Shown piece after piece: positions 38,672 through 51,204 of a stretch of 64,000 nucleotides of DNA. Below the pieces are notes generated by a model that made no database searches, was not told the DNA's origin, and was given only the letters and a program-made list of their open reading frames with translations. How positions within the stretch are numbered: position 1 is the stretch's first letter; the number at the start of each line of letters is the position of its first letter. Made by a program: the position numbers and the translations under genes. Source of the DNA: Wolbachia pipientis (GTDB lineage: Bacteria; Pseudomonadota; Alphaproteobacteria; Rickettsiales; Anaplasmataceae); the NCBI RefSeq assembly GCF_030373985.1, contig NZ_JAUCRB010000003.1, positions 1 through 64,000 on the forward strand, in the 5' to 3' direction.

Positions 38672-41488
38672 ATGGATGACTTTATAAAGGTTAAGGGTGC
38701 AAGGGAACATAATCTGCAAAGTGTAGACGTCAATATACCAAAAAATAAGCTGGTTGTTGTAACTGGGCTGAGTGGTTCTGGTAAATCTAGCCTCGCATTT
38801 GATACAGTTTATGCGGAAGGCCAACGCCGGTACGTTGAAAGCCTATCAGCCTACGCGCGTCAATTCCTCAACATTCAGGATAAACCTGATGTTGAATCGA
38901 TTACAGGCCTCTCTCCTGCAATATCCATTAATCAGAAATCGATCTCAAAAAATCCAAGATCAACAGTTGGAACCGTTACTGAAATTTATGACTATCTACG
39001 TTTAATATATGCACGAGTAGGAATTCCTTATTCACCTACAACTGGGCTGCCAATAACCAAGCAAACTGTATCTCAAATTGTAGATACTATAATGGCGTTA
39101 CCTTTAGAAACTAAAATATATATACTTGCTCCTGTTGTGCGCGGCAGAAAGGGGGAACACCTCAAGGAGATATTGGAAATTAAGAAGCAAGGTTACGTAA
39201 GACTAAAAATAGACGGTAAAATACATAATATAGATGATCTACCTAAGCTTGATAAAAACAAGAAACACGATATTTTTGTGGTTGTGGACAGAGTATCAAT
39301 ATCAGACGATATTGGAAATCGACTACCAAGTAGTATAGAGTCAGCATTAAGACTTGGTAATGGCTTAATGTATGCGGAAATAATGAACTTGCCTGATAAT
39401 CACAATTCTGAGTATAAAGATGGTAAAATTTTAACTTTCTCAGAGAGTTTTGCATGTCCTGAGTCCGGCTTCACTCTTGAGGAAATAGAGCCAAGATTGT
39501 TTTCCTTTAACAGCCCTTACGGGGCATGTGGTTCATGTAGTGGGCTTGGTAAAAAGCTGGCTGTTGATGTAAAGCTAATAGTGCCAGATGAAACGCTTTC
39601 AATATCTGAGGGCGCTTTAAAGCCAGTGGGGTCAATGTTCCATCAAGTGCATAAAAGTTATGGATTTCTAAAAAATGCAATCCTATCGCTAGCTGAAAAT
39701 TGCAAATTTAACCTCGATGTTCCATGGAAGAACATAGATCAAGAAGCGAAAGATGTAATACTCTTCGGTTCTAGAGAAATGAAATTTCAAGGTTTAGTCA
39801 GTATCCTAGAACGCCAGATGGATTATGATGAAACACTTACTGAGCTATATTGCTCTGTTACTCATTGTAAGGAATGTACTGGCTATAGATTGAAGAAAGA
39901 AGCGCTTACAGTGAAAATTGACGGAAAACATGTAGGTGAAATATCTAGGCTCAGCATCGATGAATCTCTTAAATGGTTTGAAAATTTGCCAGACAAGCTT
40001 ACAGAGCAACAAAAGCAAATCTCAGATAGAATATTGAATGAAATAATCAAGAGGCTGACATTTTTAAAGAATGTAGGGTTGAATTATCTGACACTTGACC
40101 GTGAGTCTAGTACTCTCTCTGGCGGTGAGAGTCAAAGAATCAGGCTTGCTTCGCAAATTGGCTCAGGTTTAACAGGAGTGTTGTACGTGCTTGACGAACC
40201 CTCGATAGGCCTTCATCAATGTGATAATGATAGATTAATTGCCACACTTAAAAATTTGAGGGATATGGGTAATACCTTAATCGTTGTTGAACATGATGAA
40301 GATACAATAATGGTTGCTGATTATGTAATTGATATTGGGCCTGGAGCTGGTGTAAATGGAGGAAAAATTGTTACAGCAGGAACACCAGATCAGGTGCAAA
40401 GAAATTCAGAGAGCATAACAGGGCAATATTTGAGTGGAAAGAAAGAAATTTCAATTCCAGAAAGAAGAAAACAAGCAACTCGGTTCATAAAGGTAATTAA
40501 TGCGTGTGGGAATAACTTAAAAAACATAAGCGTTGAATTCCCTATAGGGAACTTTATTTGTGTTACTGGAATATCAGGAGGAGGAAAATCAAGTCTAGTT
40601 ATAGAAACATTATATAAATACTCGGCACATAGAATGTATCATTCATCTGTAAAGTATGGCCAATGTGATAAAATAGAAGGCCTTGAATACGTAGATAAAA
40701 TTATAGAAGTTGATCAATTGCCAATTGGTAGAACTCCTGCATCAAATCCAGCAACATACGTTGGTATCTTTACTCACATAAGAAATTGGTTTGCAGGTCT
40801 TCCAGAGTCAAAGACACGAGGTTACAACATAGGCCGATTTTCATTTAACACTAAAGGGGGAAGATGTGAAGCGTGCAAAGGTGATGGACATTTAAAGATA
40901 GAAATGCATTTTTTACCGGACGTTTATGTGAAGTGTGAGCAGTGTAAAGGTCAACGATATAATCGAGAAACACTAGAGGTTACTTACAAAGGAAAGTCAA
41001 TTTCTGATGTGCTTGATATGACAATAGATCAAGCTTGCGGCTTTTTTGAAAACCTTCCAATAGTAAAAGAAAAGTTGGTTTCTTTGCAGGAAGTAGGGCT
41101 TGGCTATATAAAACTCGGACAGCCTTCAACAACGTTATCTGGAGGTGAAGCACAACGAATAAAGCTGTCTAAGGAACTATCAAAGCGATTTACTGGGAGA
41201 ACACTATATATTCTCGATGAGCCAACAACTGGGTTGCATTTTGAAGATGTAAACAACCTACTAAAAATACTTCATAAATTAGTTGATTTGGGAAACACTG
41301 TTATAGTTATCGAGCACAATTTACACGTTATAAAAACTGCAGATTATATAATAGATATCGGACCAGAAGGTGGAATGAAAGGTGGAGAAGTGATTGCTAA
41401 AGGCACTCCAGAAGAAGTTGCAAAAAATCCAGAAAGTGTCACCGGTAAATATCTTAAACCATACCTGTCGAAATTAATTAAAGTATAA
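38672..41488 (+). CDS. uvrA: excinuclease ABC subunit A
   Basis: Damage-recognition ATPase of nucleotide excision repair. The 938-residue protein has two ABC modules. The first has Walker [10 protein letters not shown] (residues 32-40) and signature [13 protein letters not shown]. The second has [10 protein letters not shown], signature [12 protein letters not shown] and Walker [14 protein letters not shown]. The C-terminal zinc finger ([12 protein letters not shown]...CEQCKGQ) is complete. The N-terminal one reads CPESG...CGSC, lacking one cysteine, which I believe is common in alphaproteobacterial UvrA. UvrB and UvrC are elsewhere. Full length and intact. Confidence 0.97.
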   Translation: MDDFIKVKGAREHNLQSVDVNIPKNKLVVVTGLSGSGKSSLAFDTVYAEGQRRYVESLSAYARQFLNIQDKPDVESITGLSPAISINQKSISKNPRSTVGTVTEIYDYLRLIYARVGIPYSPTTGLPITKQTVSQIVDTIMALPLETKIYILAPVVRGRKGEHLKEILEIKKQGYVRLKIDGKIHNIDDLPKLDKNKKHDIFVVVDRVSISDDIGNRLPSSIESALRLGNGLMYAEIMNLPDNHNSEYKDGKILTFSESFACPESGFTLEEIEPRLFSFNSPYGACGSCSGLGKKLAVDVKLIVPDETLSISEGALKPVGSMFHQVHKSYGFLKNAILSLAENCKFNLDVPWKNIDQEAKDVILFGSREMKFQGLVSILERQMDYDETLTELYCSVTHCKECTGYRLKKEALTVKIDGKHVGEISRLSIDESLKWFENLPDKLTEQQKQISDRILNEIIKRLTFLKNVGLNYLTLDRESSTLSGGESQRIRLASQIGSGLTGVLYVLDEPSIGLHQCDNDRLIATLKNLRDMGNTLIVVEHDEDTIMVADYVIDIGPGAGVNGGKIVTAGTPDQVQRNSESITGQYLSGKKEISIPERRKQATRFIKVINACGNNLKNISVEFPIGNFICVTGISGGGKSSLVIETLYKYSAHRMYHSSVKYGQCDKIEGLEYVDKIIEVDQLPIGRTPASNPATYVGIFTHIRNWFAGLPESKTRGYNIGRFSFNTKGGRCEACKGDGHLKIEMHFLPDVYVKCEQCKGQRYNRETLEVTYKGKSISDVLDMTIDQACGFFENLPIVKEKLVSLQEVGLGYIKLGQPSTTLSGGEAQRIKLSKELSKRFTGRTLYILDEPTTGLHFEDVNNLLKILHKLVDLGNTVIVIEHNLHVIKTADYIIDIGPEGGMKGGEVIAKGTPEEVAKNPESVTGKYLKPYLSKLIKV

Positions 41489-41526
41489 GATTGTTATAAC
41501 AGTCAGAGGTGTACAGGGCAGGCAAA

Positions 41527-43107
41527 ATGGGTGCTAATGTTGAAGAAATGTAAGCTCAACTTTTTTGTTGACTGACTGCAAATTACGGTAAACACTCAGA
41601 AGTTAGTGAGTAATGGTTATGAAATATTTTAGATAAGGTAAAACTAAGCGAACAACCTGTAAGTTCGAATAGATTAGGAGCTAATCAGAAAACCAGCTTG
41701 CAAAGCTCGAAATTGTTAAACCCTAGTGGGTGCCTAAATAAAAGTCATGGTCAAGAAACTCCTGGCAGTACTTATTCAGAATGGCCAGAAGTCAGTGTTT
41801 GAGGAGATGAAAACAAGACAGGAAGAGTATTGAAAAAAATGTAGCTGATGATTTTGAGGGTTGTGACTCGCTGTCAGATGCTGACTCAGTCAATGGCTGG
41901 TCAAACGAAGATAACACTAATACCTATTTAAGTGATTCTGGCTCAGAGAGAGACTCGAGCGATAGTTCAAGTTATTCTTTCCTTTTAGAAGAAGACCCAC
42001 ACTTAGCAGAAATACCATTAACTACAGATGAAGAGAAGCTGATTAATGAGTTCTATGGAAAGATGGATAAGGTAGCTGAAGATAACTCTGAAGAAAACCG
42101 AAAGCCTTATACGAATTTTAATTTTACTAAGAGTTCTTTAGAGTGTGTGAGGAATTTATTAGAAGAATATTTGCCACAAGGAGTAAGGTGAAATTCATCC
42201 TATAATAATAAACTTGCTTTGTCGAATTTAGTACTTGAGGAAATACTAAATATTTTGAATCGTGCTACTGTCATAACATCTTCAGTACGTAGGAATCTCT
42301 CATGTGCTGATATTCCATGTAAAAGTGAATTGGATGATCAAAGTAATCAACGCACTATAGTTGATATTGTTCGTAAGTTAATTATAAATGGTGGGAGGGT
42401 AAAGATGTATAACGCGAATGACTCTGAAGTTAGATACGAGAGATTATCTATAATAGTATGATGTTATGAGCTAAAGTTTGTTTCAAAGTACAAACAAATC
42501 TGTAATAAGCTTAAAGATACAGCATATTAAGGTATAACAAATAAGAGTCAAGTTCAAAAAGACATTAGTGGTAGATATAGACAACTGCTGTTTTTATATG
42601 AAATATCCACAAGATAGCACTATTGAGGTTGCAAAAGGTTGTAAGTAATTCAAAAGTAAAAGGACTAGGTTTGAGATATCGCATATTTCATGTTGGGGAG
42701 GGTATAGTAAGAGTTGAAAGAGATGAAAATGGAGAAAGAAATTACACAGACGTTTTACAGGGTAGCATTGAAATGTCTTTTGTTACTAAGGTAGGAAAAA
42801 TTATTATCCGTTTACACCCTAACAGCACGGAAATAAAAGATGGTAAAAAAGAAAACAAGGGAATGGAAGTAGAGATTAATGAAGAGAGTAAAACAAGATT
42901 CTCCAAGTTACGAGGTGAAGAGAAAAAAAGTTTAGGAAAAATTTGGTCTCCTCGGAGGGCAAAGTGCTTCGGAAGTCATGGTCAAGAGTCTTAAGAAAGA
43001 TGACAATGTACCTGCAATGTTCACAAAAACATTAGCCGACCCTTTGACTTCCATGAAGCAAGCTTTTCTAGGTCACCCGCCAGAAACAGATGCAAGGTCT
43101 ATATAAT
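41527..43107 (+). pseudogene. decayed acidic/serine-rich large protein gene
   Basis: This covers the gene-poor interval between uvrA and mnmA. Coding traces run in one direction with several stops and shifts: SEQPVSSNRLGANQKTSL, then an acidic Ser/Asp-rich part (DSLSDADSVNGWSNEDNTNT). LLEEYLPQGVR is followed by TGA at 42189, with the same frame continuing to 42461 (LEEILNILNRATVITSSVRR). A further block at 42623-42994 includes YRIFHVGEGIVRVERDENGE and IIIRLHPNSTEIKDGKKENK, and a tail reads TKTLADPLTSMKQAFLGHPP. No domain recognised. The original was probably over 450 residues and accessory in nature. Confidence 0.55.
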
Positions 43108-43174
43108 GCCGGCGTTTATTTTAGCTTATAAACAATATATACCACAAGTAGTATCACACCATAAAATCTTTTAG

Positions 43175-44287
43175 TTAAGAATATATCCATCCGCCGCCGA
43201 TAACTTGCTCATCTTTGTATGCTACGCAGGCCTGGCCGGGACTTATGCCAAAGTAATCATCATTTAAAATGACACAAGCTTTGTTTTGTTCTTCAGTTTG
43301 ATATATCGTTGCTAAACTTCCTGCATGCGACGATCTGAGCTTCACAGTTACCTCCATACCTTCGCTTGGTTGCTCTAACCAATTTAAATCCTTGATCAAT
43401 ACTTTCCTTTGCTTTAGTGCGTTGATCGGGCCTACTGTGACTTCATTATTTTCTATACTCATTTTTATTACATAAAGAGGTTCACTGTGTGAGACACCCA
43501 AACCTTTTCTTTGTCCCACTGTGAAATTTACTATACCGTTGTGCTCGCCCAGAACTTTTCCGTTTACATCTACGATTTTGCCTTTTCTTATAGATTGTGG
43601 AGCTAGCTTAGCTATTGTTTTGCTATAGCTTTCAGAAACGAAACATATATCCTGACTATCTGGTTTTTCAGAAATTTGCAAACCAAAATGCCTTGCTAAT
43701 CTTCTCACATCGCATTTATAAAAACTACCAAGTGGAAATCTCAAAAGCTTCAGCTGTTCTTTTGTTGTAGTAAATAGAAAATAACTTTGATCTTTATTCC
43801 TATCGATACTTTTGCATAACTTCATATTGCCATTTTCTTCTAGTCTTCTCACGTAATGTCCTGTAACTAGCACATCTGCACTAAGATTTTTTGCAACTTG
43901 TAATAGATCGCGAAATTTCACTGTTTGATTACATTTTACGCATGGTATAGGGGTTTCCCCACGCATATAGGTATCTGCAAAATCTTCTATTACTTCCTTT
44001 TTGAATATTTCTTCATAATTTAAGATATAATGAGGAAATCCAGTACTTTCAGCTACGCGTTTGGCGTCATAAATATCTTGTCCGGTACAGCATGCACCTT
44101 TTCTCGCATTAACATTACCGTCACTACCATATAGCTGAAGAGTCACGCCTATTACTTGGTATCCAAGGTGATGTAGCAGCACTGCAGTAATAGAGCTGTC
44201 AACTCCACCAGACATCGCAACCATAGCTTTGGTTTTGTGTGGGACTTTATCTTTTAACAAAGGTTCAATTTTAAATTCTTTTAGCAT
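43175..44287 (-). CDS. mnmA: tRNA-specific 2-thiouridylase
   Basis: Thiolates position 2 of wobble U34 in Lys, Glu and Gln tRNAs, using sulfur from a relay or a cysteine desulfurase. The 370-residue protein has the PP-loop SGGVDSS (26-32), the catalytic cysteine Cys116 in PCVKCN, and the partner Cys215 in [16 protein letters not shown], used in tRNA recognition, is also present. It works on the same base as MnmE/MnmG, and mnmE is also in the window. Complete and of normal length. Confidence 0.96.
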   Translation of the reverse strand: MLKEFKIEPLLKDKVPHKTKAMVAMSGGVDSSITAVLLHHLGYQVIGVTLQLYGSDGNVNARKGACCTGQDIYDAKRVAESTGFPHYILNYEEIFKKEVIEDFADTYMRGETPIPCVKCNQTVKFRDLLQVAKNLSADVLVTGHYVRRLEENGNMKLCKSIDRNKDQSYFLFTTTKEQLKLLRFPLGSFYKCDVRRLARHFGLQISEKPDSQDICFVSESYSKTIAKLAPQSIRKGKIVDVNGKVLGEHNGIVNFTVGQRKGLGVSHSEPLYVIKMSIENNEVTVGPINALKQRKVLIKDLNWLEQPSEGMEVTVKLRSSHAGSLATIYQTEEQNKACVILNDDYFGISPGQACVAYKDEQVIGGGWIYS

Positions 44288-44430
44288 ATAACTTTATAAA
44301 CAAATGTGATAAATAAGTGAGATTTACCACCCATTTCATCCTATGATGAGGTCCAGTGTAAAAAACCTGGGTTCCACAATGTTAACTACCTGGATAACAC
44401 GTCTTATGGATGCTGCAACCTTCTCTTGCC

Positions 44431-44453
44431 ATTTCAGTGCTTGACACTGAAAT
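44431..44453. repeat. perfect small hairpin unit (loop CTTGA)
   Basis: ATTTCAGTG at 44431-44439, loop CTTGA, CACTGAAAT at 44445-44453: a perfect 9-bp stem between the convergent-side ends of mnmA and mreB. It shares the CTTGA/TCAAG loop with the units at 47822, 51625 and 51741. Confidence 0.6.
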
Positions 44454-44518
44454 CTAATGTATATTACAAATTCCATCAAAATTATTCGATAGACTACCTT
44501 CAAAAGTAATTATTATAC

Positions 44519-45616
<1,098 letters not shown>

Positions 45617-47044
45617 TTATCGAAACAAACCATACTTTTCAGACAAGTAGCTAGTACAGCATTCAACATCTAAGCTTTTGCCTGTTACTTTTTTCAGCAG
45701 ATCCAAAAAACCACACTGTGCACTGTTTATATTTTCGGATAACCAACCAATAAGTAAACCAAAATCTCCTTTCATGATAGCGCCTAAAAATTCGTAATGA
45801 TTTTTTTTTATGAAAGAAAAAAGCTGTACAGCAGTAATTAAAGCCATAATTTTAATGGGAAAATAGCCTATAACTCCGCTTGCCCAATATTCGTCTTGAA
45901 GATAAGTGCCGAGTTCATTTTTAGCTTTTACCGGAATTTTATAATGCTTCATACCTTCCAGCCATGCATCGTGCAAATCTTTGATTTCTAGCGTACCATT
46001 TATTACATCCTGTTCTAACTTAGTTCTCAACATGATATGGGCTAACAGACTAAATTCATCTGCATTCTTTAAAGGGGAGGAAAGATTTATTTTATTGAAA
46101 ATCAAGTACAAATTTTCAACGCTGCTAACTTTCGCATTAGTCTTACCTTTTACAGTAAACTTCTCTTGTATGTATGGTTGAATAAACTCAATAAATTCTT
46201 TGGATGCTCCAATCATCCTCTCCATAAATAATCCTTGGGTTTCATATATAATGGGTTTTGTAATTGAGCTGCTTATAGAATTTTGCGTCAAACATTTTCG
46301 ATAAATTTCATAGCCACTGTATCGCAAAAGTAAAAATAAACCGCAACAAAAGTCAGACTCGTTATAATCTATAGAGTGGTAGTAAAAAGTACGGTGTAAT
46401 GTAATACCTATTTTCTGTAAAAATAATGAGCTGAGTTCAATTTGCTTTTGAGTAGCAACCCTCTGTATATTAGTGACTTTGTCTTTCTTCTGTCTTCTAA
46501 TTATTTTTTCTATATTTTCGCTAAAAAATTTGCCTACCTTAGGAAATATTTCTTTTATACTTTTTTCTGTGATATCAGAGTCATATTCAGCAAGCAGCGA
46601 ATCGTACATTGAGCATTCTAACTGCTGTGATTTTATAGAAACCACTTCGCGAATGAGTTTGATCAAATCGGCAAAACGTTCTTTTAGTTTTTCTAAGTTA
46701 TTGGGTTCAGACTGAGATAGCCTCCATAAATTTTGGCACTCAATCTTAGTTTTGGACAAAGATTTTACTAAATCAATGGGAATAACACTGTTGCTTTTAT
46801 GCATCCTTTCTATTAACTTTAGCTGCCAACCATCAGCTTTCTTTTTGTTGTTACAAGCACCTACTTCTGCTAGTGATTCCTTTATTATGTTATGAGAAAT
46901 AATTTCAAGCCTAATTTCTTCTAAAAGCCCCATTTGCTCAATTTTATCCTCTACACTTAGTTGGCTTTGACTTAGTACCTTTAGCGTATTTTCAATATTT
47001 TTTACCCTATATAATACTTCCTCTAAAAACTTATAAGATTTCAT
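45617..47044 (-). CDS. M32 carboxypeptidase-like protein lacking the zinc site (pseudoenzyme)
   Basis: The 475-residue protein follows the M32 (Taq carboxypeptidase) fold from end to end. Near the N-terminus is QMGLLEEIRLEIISH, YETQGLFMERMIGASKEFIE matches the HES-SLLWER block, and DEYWASGVIGYFPIKIMALI matches the C-terminal GYFP block. However, the HExxH zinc motif is replaced by Arg241-Tyr-Ser-Gly-Tyr245, and the downstream His-Glu-Ser is Tyr267-Glu268-Thr269. Three of the four key zinc/catalytic residues are thus gone while the frame is intact. Peptidase activity is not expected. The protein may have a binding role, or the gene may be drifting. It lies just upstream of mreB. Confidence 0.8.
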   Translation of the reverse strand: MKSYKFLEEVLYRVKNIENTLKVLSQSQLSVEDKIEQMGLLEEIRLEIISHNIIKESLAEVGACNNKKKADGWQLKLIERMHKSNSVIPIDLVKSLSKTKIECQNLWRLSQSEPNNLEKLKERFADLIKLIREVVSIKSQQLECSMYDSLLAEYDSDITEKSIKEIFPKVGKFFSENIEKIIRRQKKDKVTNIQRVATQKQIELSSLFLQKIGITLHRTFYYHSIDYNESDFCCGLFLLLRYSGYEIYRKCLTQNSISSSITKPIIYETQGLFMERMIGASKEFIEFIQPYIQEKFTVKGKTNAKVSSVENLYLIFNKINLSSPLKNADEFSLLAHIMLRTKLEQDVINGTLEIKDLHDAWLEGMKHYKIPVKAKNELGTYLQDEYWASGVIGYFPIKIMALITAVQLFSFIKKNHYEFLGAIMKGDFGLLIGWLSENINSAQCGFLDLLKKVTGKSLDVECCTSYLSEKYGLFR

Positions 47045-47238
47045 ATTTGTTTATTTTTTTAGAAAACATGTATTTAATATTGTAATAGGCTAACAATAAA
47101 GTTAAAAGTATATTTACTTAAAACACAATAAAAAATTGTGTATTCTATTCCTTTACTAGATTTTTCTACCAAAAGTCCAGCATCTTATGAGAAAATTGAT
47201 TGTAAGGCTGTAGAAAAGTGTTTAGTATTTTATTTTTC

Positions 47239-47267
47239 TTGACTATACTGCTATAGGGAGATTATTA
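47239..47267 (+). promoter_or_regulatory. probable promoter for pal
   Basis: TTGACT at 47239-47244, a 17-base spacer and TTATTA at 47262-47267, giving a start near 47275 and a leader of about 45 bases. The gene itself has a strong GGAGG eight bases before the ATG. The rest of the 47045-47320 gap holds only an AT-rich hairpin (ACACAAT-AAAAA-ATTGTGT at 47123). Confidence 0.4.
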
Positions 47268-47320
47268 AATACTAAAATTAAAGTTACGCACTATAGTTTA
47301 AAATTTATGGAGGTTTAGTA

Positions 47321-47800
47321 ATGTGGAGTAGATTGGTTGTAACGTGCTGTTTTTGTTTACTGCTTGCCGGTATAAGCTCTTGCCCAAAAAAAGGGATAAC
47401 TACAACAAGTAAAATGAACTCTGTCGTTAAACAGATGAAAGAAAAAAGAGTTTTCTTTGATTATGATAAGTCTAATATCAGTGAAGTAGGTGCAGGTGTG
47501 TTGCTGGATGTAGTGGAGGCGTTACAAAATAACCCTGATATGAAGGTCACTATAACTGGTCATACTGACAATCGTGGTTCTTATGAATACAATGTTGCAC
47601 TAGGTGAGAGAAGGGCAGATGCAGCCAAAAAATTCATAGTTAGTTGTAAACCTTATCTAGAAAATAGAATAAAAACTGCTTCTAGAGGTGAAACTGAGCC
47701 TTTAGTTTACGTACAAGATGATTCTAAGAATTCTAAATATGAAAAACAGCATGCTAAAAACCGTAGGGTGGAGTTTTCATTTTCTGAAACAAAGAAATAG
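47321..47800 (+). CDS. pal: peptidoglycan-associated lipoprotein (OmpA-like domain)
   Basis: Outer-membrane lipoprotein whose OmpA-type domain binds peptidoglycan diaminopimelate. The 159-residue protein begins with a signal peptide ending LAGISSC, so lipidation is expected on Cys21. The OmpA-like domain follows: VFFDYDKSNISEVGAGVLLD, TITGHTDNRGSYEYNVALGE, RRADAAKKFI, and NRRVEFSF. The residues that contact DAP in this family (Asp in GHTD and Arg in NRR) are present. It is a known immunodominant lipoprotein type in Anaplasmataceae. It has a good promoter and Shine-Dalgarno and a hairpin just downstream. Confidence 0.95.
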   Translation: MWSRLVVTCCFCLLLAGISSCPKKGITTTSKMNSVVKQMKEKRVFFDYDKSNISEVGAGVLLDVVEALQNNPDMKVTITGHTDNRGSYEYNVALGERRADAAKKFIVSCKPYLENRIKTASRGETEPLVYVQDDSKNSKYEKQHAKNRRVEFSFSETKK

Positions 47801-47821
47801 TTTCTTACATTAAAGCCCGGG

Positions 47822-47843
47822 TCCCAGTGATCAAGCACTGGGA
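47822..47843 (+). repeat. perfect small hairpin unit after pal (loop ATCAAG)
   Basis: TCCCAGTG at 47822-47829, loop ATCAAG, CACTGGGA at 47836-47843, a perfect 8-bp stem 22 bases after the pal stop. No T-run follows. Its position suits a 3' hairpin, but the sequence belongs to the dispersed hairpin family of this window. Confidence 0.6.
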
Positions 47844-47958
47844 TGACACAGAGAAAGACCGCTGAGGCCATAAGAGAGGGAGAGATAGCACAGCTGTATC
47901 CAGTAAGTCTTACTTATTATATAATTGACTTAAGAAAGTAAATTATGTAAGAAGCATA

Positions 47959-49254
47959 ATGGGGTTAGAGTCATTATTTCAAAATATAATCAAGGGTTTT
48001 ACTACCTATAGTAATAAAGTTGCAGTTGCAGTGTCAGGTGGTGTAGACAGTATAACTTTATTGCATTTAATGACTAATTGGGCAAAAAAAAGACACCTCT
48101 CATTTCCTATCACATTAACAGTAAATCATGGATTGCGTCCAGAGTCTCAGGGAGAAGCTGAATTTGTTGTAAATTATGCAAAAGAACTTGGAGTAAAGGA
48201 ATCATTCATATTAAACTGGGAGAAGCAAAATGTCAAGGGTAATGTTCAATCACAAGCACGAAAAGCACGGTATAAGCTGCTAACAGAATGGTGCAAAGAT
48301 AACGATGTTGAGCATCTACTTATTGCTCATCACAAAGACGATCAAGCAGAAACGTTCCTATTAAGGCTTGAACGCGGTAGTGGTATAGATGGGTTATCAT
48401 CAATGGACTACAGATCCATTTTTAATGGTGTTTATGTATTTAGGCCATTGTTAAATTTGAGTCGTAGTGAAATAGAGAAATATGCAAACTTTCATCAGCT
48501 AAAGTGGATTGAAGACAGAAGCAATCAAGATTTGAAATACAGGCGTACGTTATACCGCAACTTGCTTAAAGCAAGTGATAACCAAGAAATTTTAACAGAG
48601 CGAATATGTCTTACAGCCCTTCATATGAAAAGAGCTGCGAAAGCGTTGACGCACTACACAAAACTTGCGTTCAATGACTGTGTTAATGTTCATGATTTTG
48701 GTTACATTGAAATCAAACTAAGTGAATTTTATAAATTGCCAGAGGAAATAGCCTTGAGGCTTCTTCTTTACTCTATAATGGTGATCAGCAGTAAACACTA
48801 TAAACCAAGATACAATAGTCTTATTGCAATATTTAATAAAATATTACGAAAAGATGACAATGTTCATTGCACGCTTTCTGAATGTGAGATAAGGAAATAT
48901 AGAGAAAGTATATTGGTAATCAGAGAACCGTCAAAGATACAAAAGGTACTTGTAAGTTTGCCATTAAACGGCCCTATTGAATGGGATAACAGATTTAGTT
49001 GCACAATACTTGGAAATCAGAAGTGTCCAGTAACTGTTGCCCCGCTAAAGAAAGTTCAAAAAATCCCTAGGTTTTTAAAAGATCATGACTGCTGCCCTGA
49101 AGTTTTTTATTCTTTACCTGTGGTACTAAAAGATGAAAAGATACTTGCTTATCCTTATATAAGTAATAATGGAAAAAATGTCAATGATAATAAGATTCAA
49201 TTCATTACTAATAGCATAGTAAAACGAAATTTGGTAAACTTAATTGATATCTAG
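47959..49254 (+). CDS. tilS: tRNA(Ile)-lysidine synthase
   Basis: Attaches lysine to C34 of tRNA-Ile(CAU), changing decoding from AUG to AUA. The 431-residue protein has the PP-loop [15 protein letters not shown] (residues 23-37), [23 protein letters not shown] and the [17 protein letters not shown] blocks of the N-terminal domain. A diverged C-terminal domain follows. The length matches alphaproteobacterial enzymes. ftsH follows after 12 bases, so they form an operon, an arrangement conserved in many bacteria. Confidence 0.95.
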   Translation: MGLESLFQNIIKGFTTYSNKVAVAVSGGVDSITLLHLMTNWAKKRHLSFPITLTVNHGLRPESQGEAEFVVNYAKELGVKESFILNWEKQNVKGNVQSQARKARYKLLTEWCKDNDVEHLLIAHHKDDQAETFLLRLERGSGIDGLSSMDYRSIFNGVYVFRPLLNLSRSEIEKYANFHQLKWIEDRSNQDLKYRRTLYRNLLKASDNQEILTERICLTALHMKRAAKALTHYTKLAFNDCVNVHDFGYIEIKLSEFYKLPEEIALRLLLYSIMVISSKHYKPRYNSLIAIFNKILRKDDNVHCTLSECEIRKYRESILVIREPSKIQKVLVSLPLNGPIEWDNRFSCTILGNQKCPVTVAPLKKVQKIPRFLKDHDCCPEVFYSLPVVLKDEKILAYPYISNNGKNVNDNKIQFITNSIVKRNLVNLIDI

Positions 49255-49266
49255 TTAAAAGTAACA

Positions 49267-51096
49267 ATGAAAAAATTTTTAGAAGGCTTATTGATTTGGT
49301 TAGTAATTGTTGTGCTTATTTCGGTTGCTTATATTCAGTTTAGTGGGAATGTAGGTAAAAGTAAAATTACCATACCTTTTTCGGAATTTTTAACTAGATT
49401 GGAAGATAATGACATAGAAAATGTTGTCATAAGAAACCAGAGCATTGAAGGCAAATTTAGAGATGGATCAAGCTTTAATTCAAGTGGTATTATATACAGT
49501 GACTTAATAAAAAGCTTGCATGACAGAAAAGTGAAATTCTCCTTTTCAATTGGAGACTCTGCAATGAGTATCATTGGTGGATTACTTATTCAATGGATCC
49601 CAACATTTATCTTTATCGGTTTATTGCTCTTTCTTTTAAAACAAACACAAGCAGGAGGCAACAGAACCATAAGCTTCGGCAAATCAAAGGCTAGGCTCAT
49701 GACTAGTGGAAAGAAAGTGACATTCGATGATGTTGCTGGAATTGATGAAGCAAAAGAAGAGTTAGTAGAAATCGTTGATTTTCTTAAGCAAAGGCAAAAA
49801 TTTCAAGTATTGGGTGGAAAAATACCAAAAGGGTGTCTTTTAATCGGTTCTCCTGGAACTGGTAAAACTCTACTTGCACGTGCAATTGCAGGTGAAGCCA
49901 ATGTGCCATTCTTTAGCATTTCCGGATCTGATTTTGTTGAAATGTTTGTTGGCGTTGGCGCAAGCCGTGTTCGTGACATGTTTGATCAAGGCAAGAAAAA
50001 TGCCCCCTGCATAATCTTTATAGACGAGATAGATGCAGTAGGTAGACATCGTGGCATTGGCCTTGGTGGTGGCAATGACGAGAGAGAACAAACATTAAAT
50101 CAGTTACTAGTTGAAATGGATGGCTTCGAGTCTAATGAAGGTGTAATAATAGTTGCTGCAACCAATCGTCCGGATGTTTTAGATCCAGCACTGCTTAGAC
50201 CTGGTCGTTTTGACCGGCAGATTACTATTTCTTTACCCGATATAAGTGGGCGTGAAAGGATATTAAATACGCATATAAAGAAAATATCGATAGCGCCAGA
50301 TGTAAACGTGAAAACAGTTGCAAGAGGAACGCCGGGTTTTTCAGGAGCTGATCTAGCAAATTTGGTGAATGAATCTGCGCTTATTGCCGCAAGAAGAAAC
50401 AAGAAGATTGTTACTATGGATGATTTTGAATACGCACGCGATAAAGTGATGATGGGTGTGGAAAGAAGGTCCCTAATTATAACAGAAGAGGAAAGAAAGC
50501 TCACTGCGTACCATGAAGCTGGTCACGCAATAGTTGCTGTTAACATGCCTGCCTCTGACCCGATACACAAAGCAACTATTATCCCAAGAGGTAGAGCACT
50601 AGGTTTAGTCATGAGATTGCCAGAAACAGACAGGGTATCTCATACAAGGGAAAAGATGATAGCAGATATAACTGTGGCCATGGGTGGAAGAGTAGCAGAA
50701 GAACTAATTTTTGGCTATGATAAGATCACAAGCGGCGCATCTTCAGATATAAAACAAGCATCTGATTTATCACGTGCTATGGTAACAAAATGGGGAATGA
50801 GTGATAAAATAGGGCCAATATATCACAATCGTGAACAAAATGTGCATGGTTCTGATATAATTTCCGAAGACACTCTAAAGCTCATAGATGAAGAAGTAAA
50901 GCGAGTTGTATCTTCATGTTATGAAAAGGCAAAAGATATTTTGACCAAGCGTCACAAAGATCTGGAACTGATCGCTGAATATCTGTTGGAGTTTGAGACT
51001 TTAACGGGGGATGAGATCAAGGATATACTAAGTGGGAAAAAAATTGTTAGAAACGAAAACGAAAACAAAGAAAAAGTAAGAAAATCTTCTCTCTAA
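49267..51096 (+). CDS. ftsH: ATP-dependent zinc metalloprotease FtsH
   Basis: Membrane-anchored AAA+ protease for quality control of membrane and short-lived proteins. The 609-residue protein has two N-terminal helices (about 5-25 and 101-122) flanking a periplasmic domain. It has Walker A GSPGTGKT (194-201), Walker [12 protein letters not shown] and the second region of homology [20 protein letters not shown]. The zinc site is HEAGH at 416-420, with the third ligand region in [10 protein letters not shown]. All catalytic features are intact. It is translated with tilS. Confidence 0.97.
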   Translation: MKKFLEGLLIWLVIVVLISVAYIQFSGNVGKSKITIPFSEFLTRLEDNDIENVVIRNQSIEGKFRDGSSFNSSGIIYSDLIKSLHDRKVKFSFSIGDSAMSIIGGLLIQWIPTFIFIGLLLFLLKQTQAGGNRTISFGKSKARLMTSGKKVTFDDVAGIDEAKEELVEIVDFLKQRQKFQVLGGKIPKGCLLIGSPGTGKTLLARAIAGEANVPFFSISGSDFVEMFVGVGASRVRDMFDQGKKNAPCIIFIDEIDAVGRHRGIGLGGGNDEREQTLNQLLVEMDGFESNEGVIIVAATNRPDVLDPALLRPGRFDRQITISLPDISGRERILNTHIKKISIAPDVNVKTVARGTPGFSGADLANLVNESALIAARRNKKIVTMDDFEYARDKVMMGVERRSLIITEEERKLTAYHEAGHAIVAVNMPASDPIHKATIIPRGRALGLVMRLPETDRVSHTREKMIADITVAMGGRVAEELIFGYDKITSGASSDIKQASDLSRAMVTKWGMSDKIGPIYHNREQNVHGSDIISEDTLKLIDEEVKRVVSSCYEKAKDILTKRHKDLELIAEYLLEFETLTGDEIKDILSGKKIVRNENENKEKVRKSSL

Positions 51097-51120
51097 TTAG
51101 ATTTGGCTTTACTAAGCTGC

Positions 51121-51204
51121 TAGGGTGAAAGTTTTTAGTTGAGCAATGTAGGTCTAACCTGAATTAGAAAAATATAGTTAAGTCTCTGTGTTAGTGATTT
51201 TGTC
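51121..51204. repeat. fossil duplicate of the tmk 3' end
   Basis: GTTTTTAGTTGAG, then CCTGAATTAGAAAAATATAG followed by TTAAGTCTCTG and TTAGTGATTTTGT, match with a few changes the segment at 51856-51954. That segment contains the last codons of tmk and the DNA behind it. About 30 bases present at 51873-51905 are missing here. The match stops abruptly at 51204, where repeat copy 4 begins. Confidence 0.6.

Noticed and set aside
38672-41488. Missing cysteine in the first UvrA zinc finger (CPESG) and GISGGGKSS as second P-loop.
   Set aside because: As I recall, both variants are usual in alphaproteobacterial UvrA, so this is not a special feature of this gene.
47123-47141. Hairpin ACACAAT-AAAAA-ATTGTGT upstream of pal.
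   Set aside because: Weak AT-only stem expected by chance in this DNA; not listed as a separate regulatory element.
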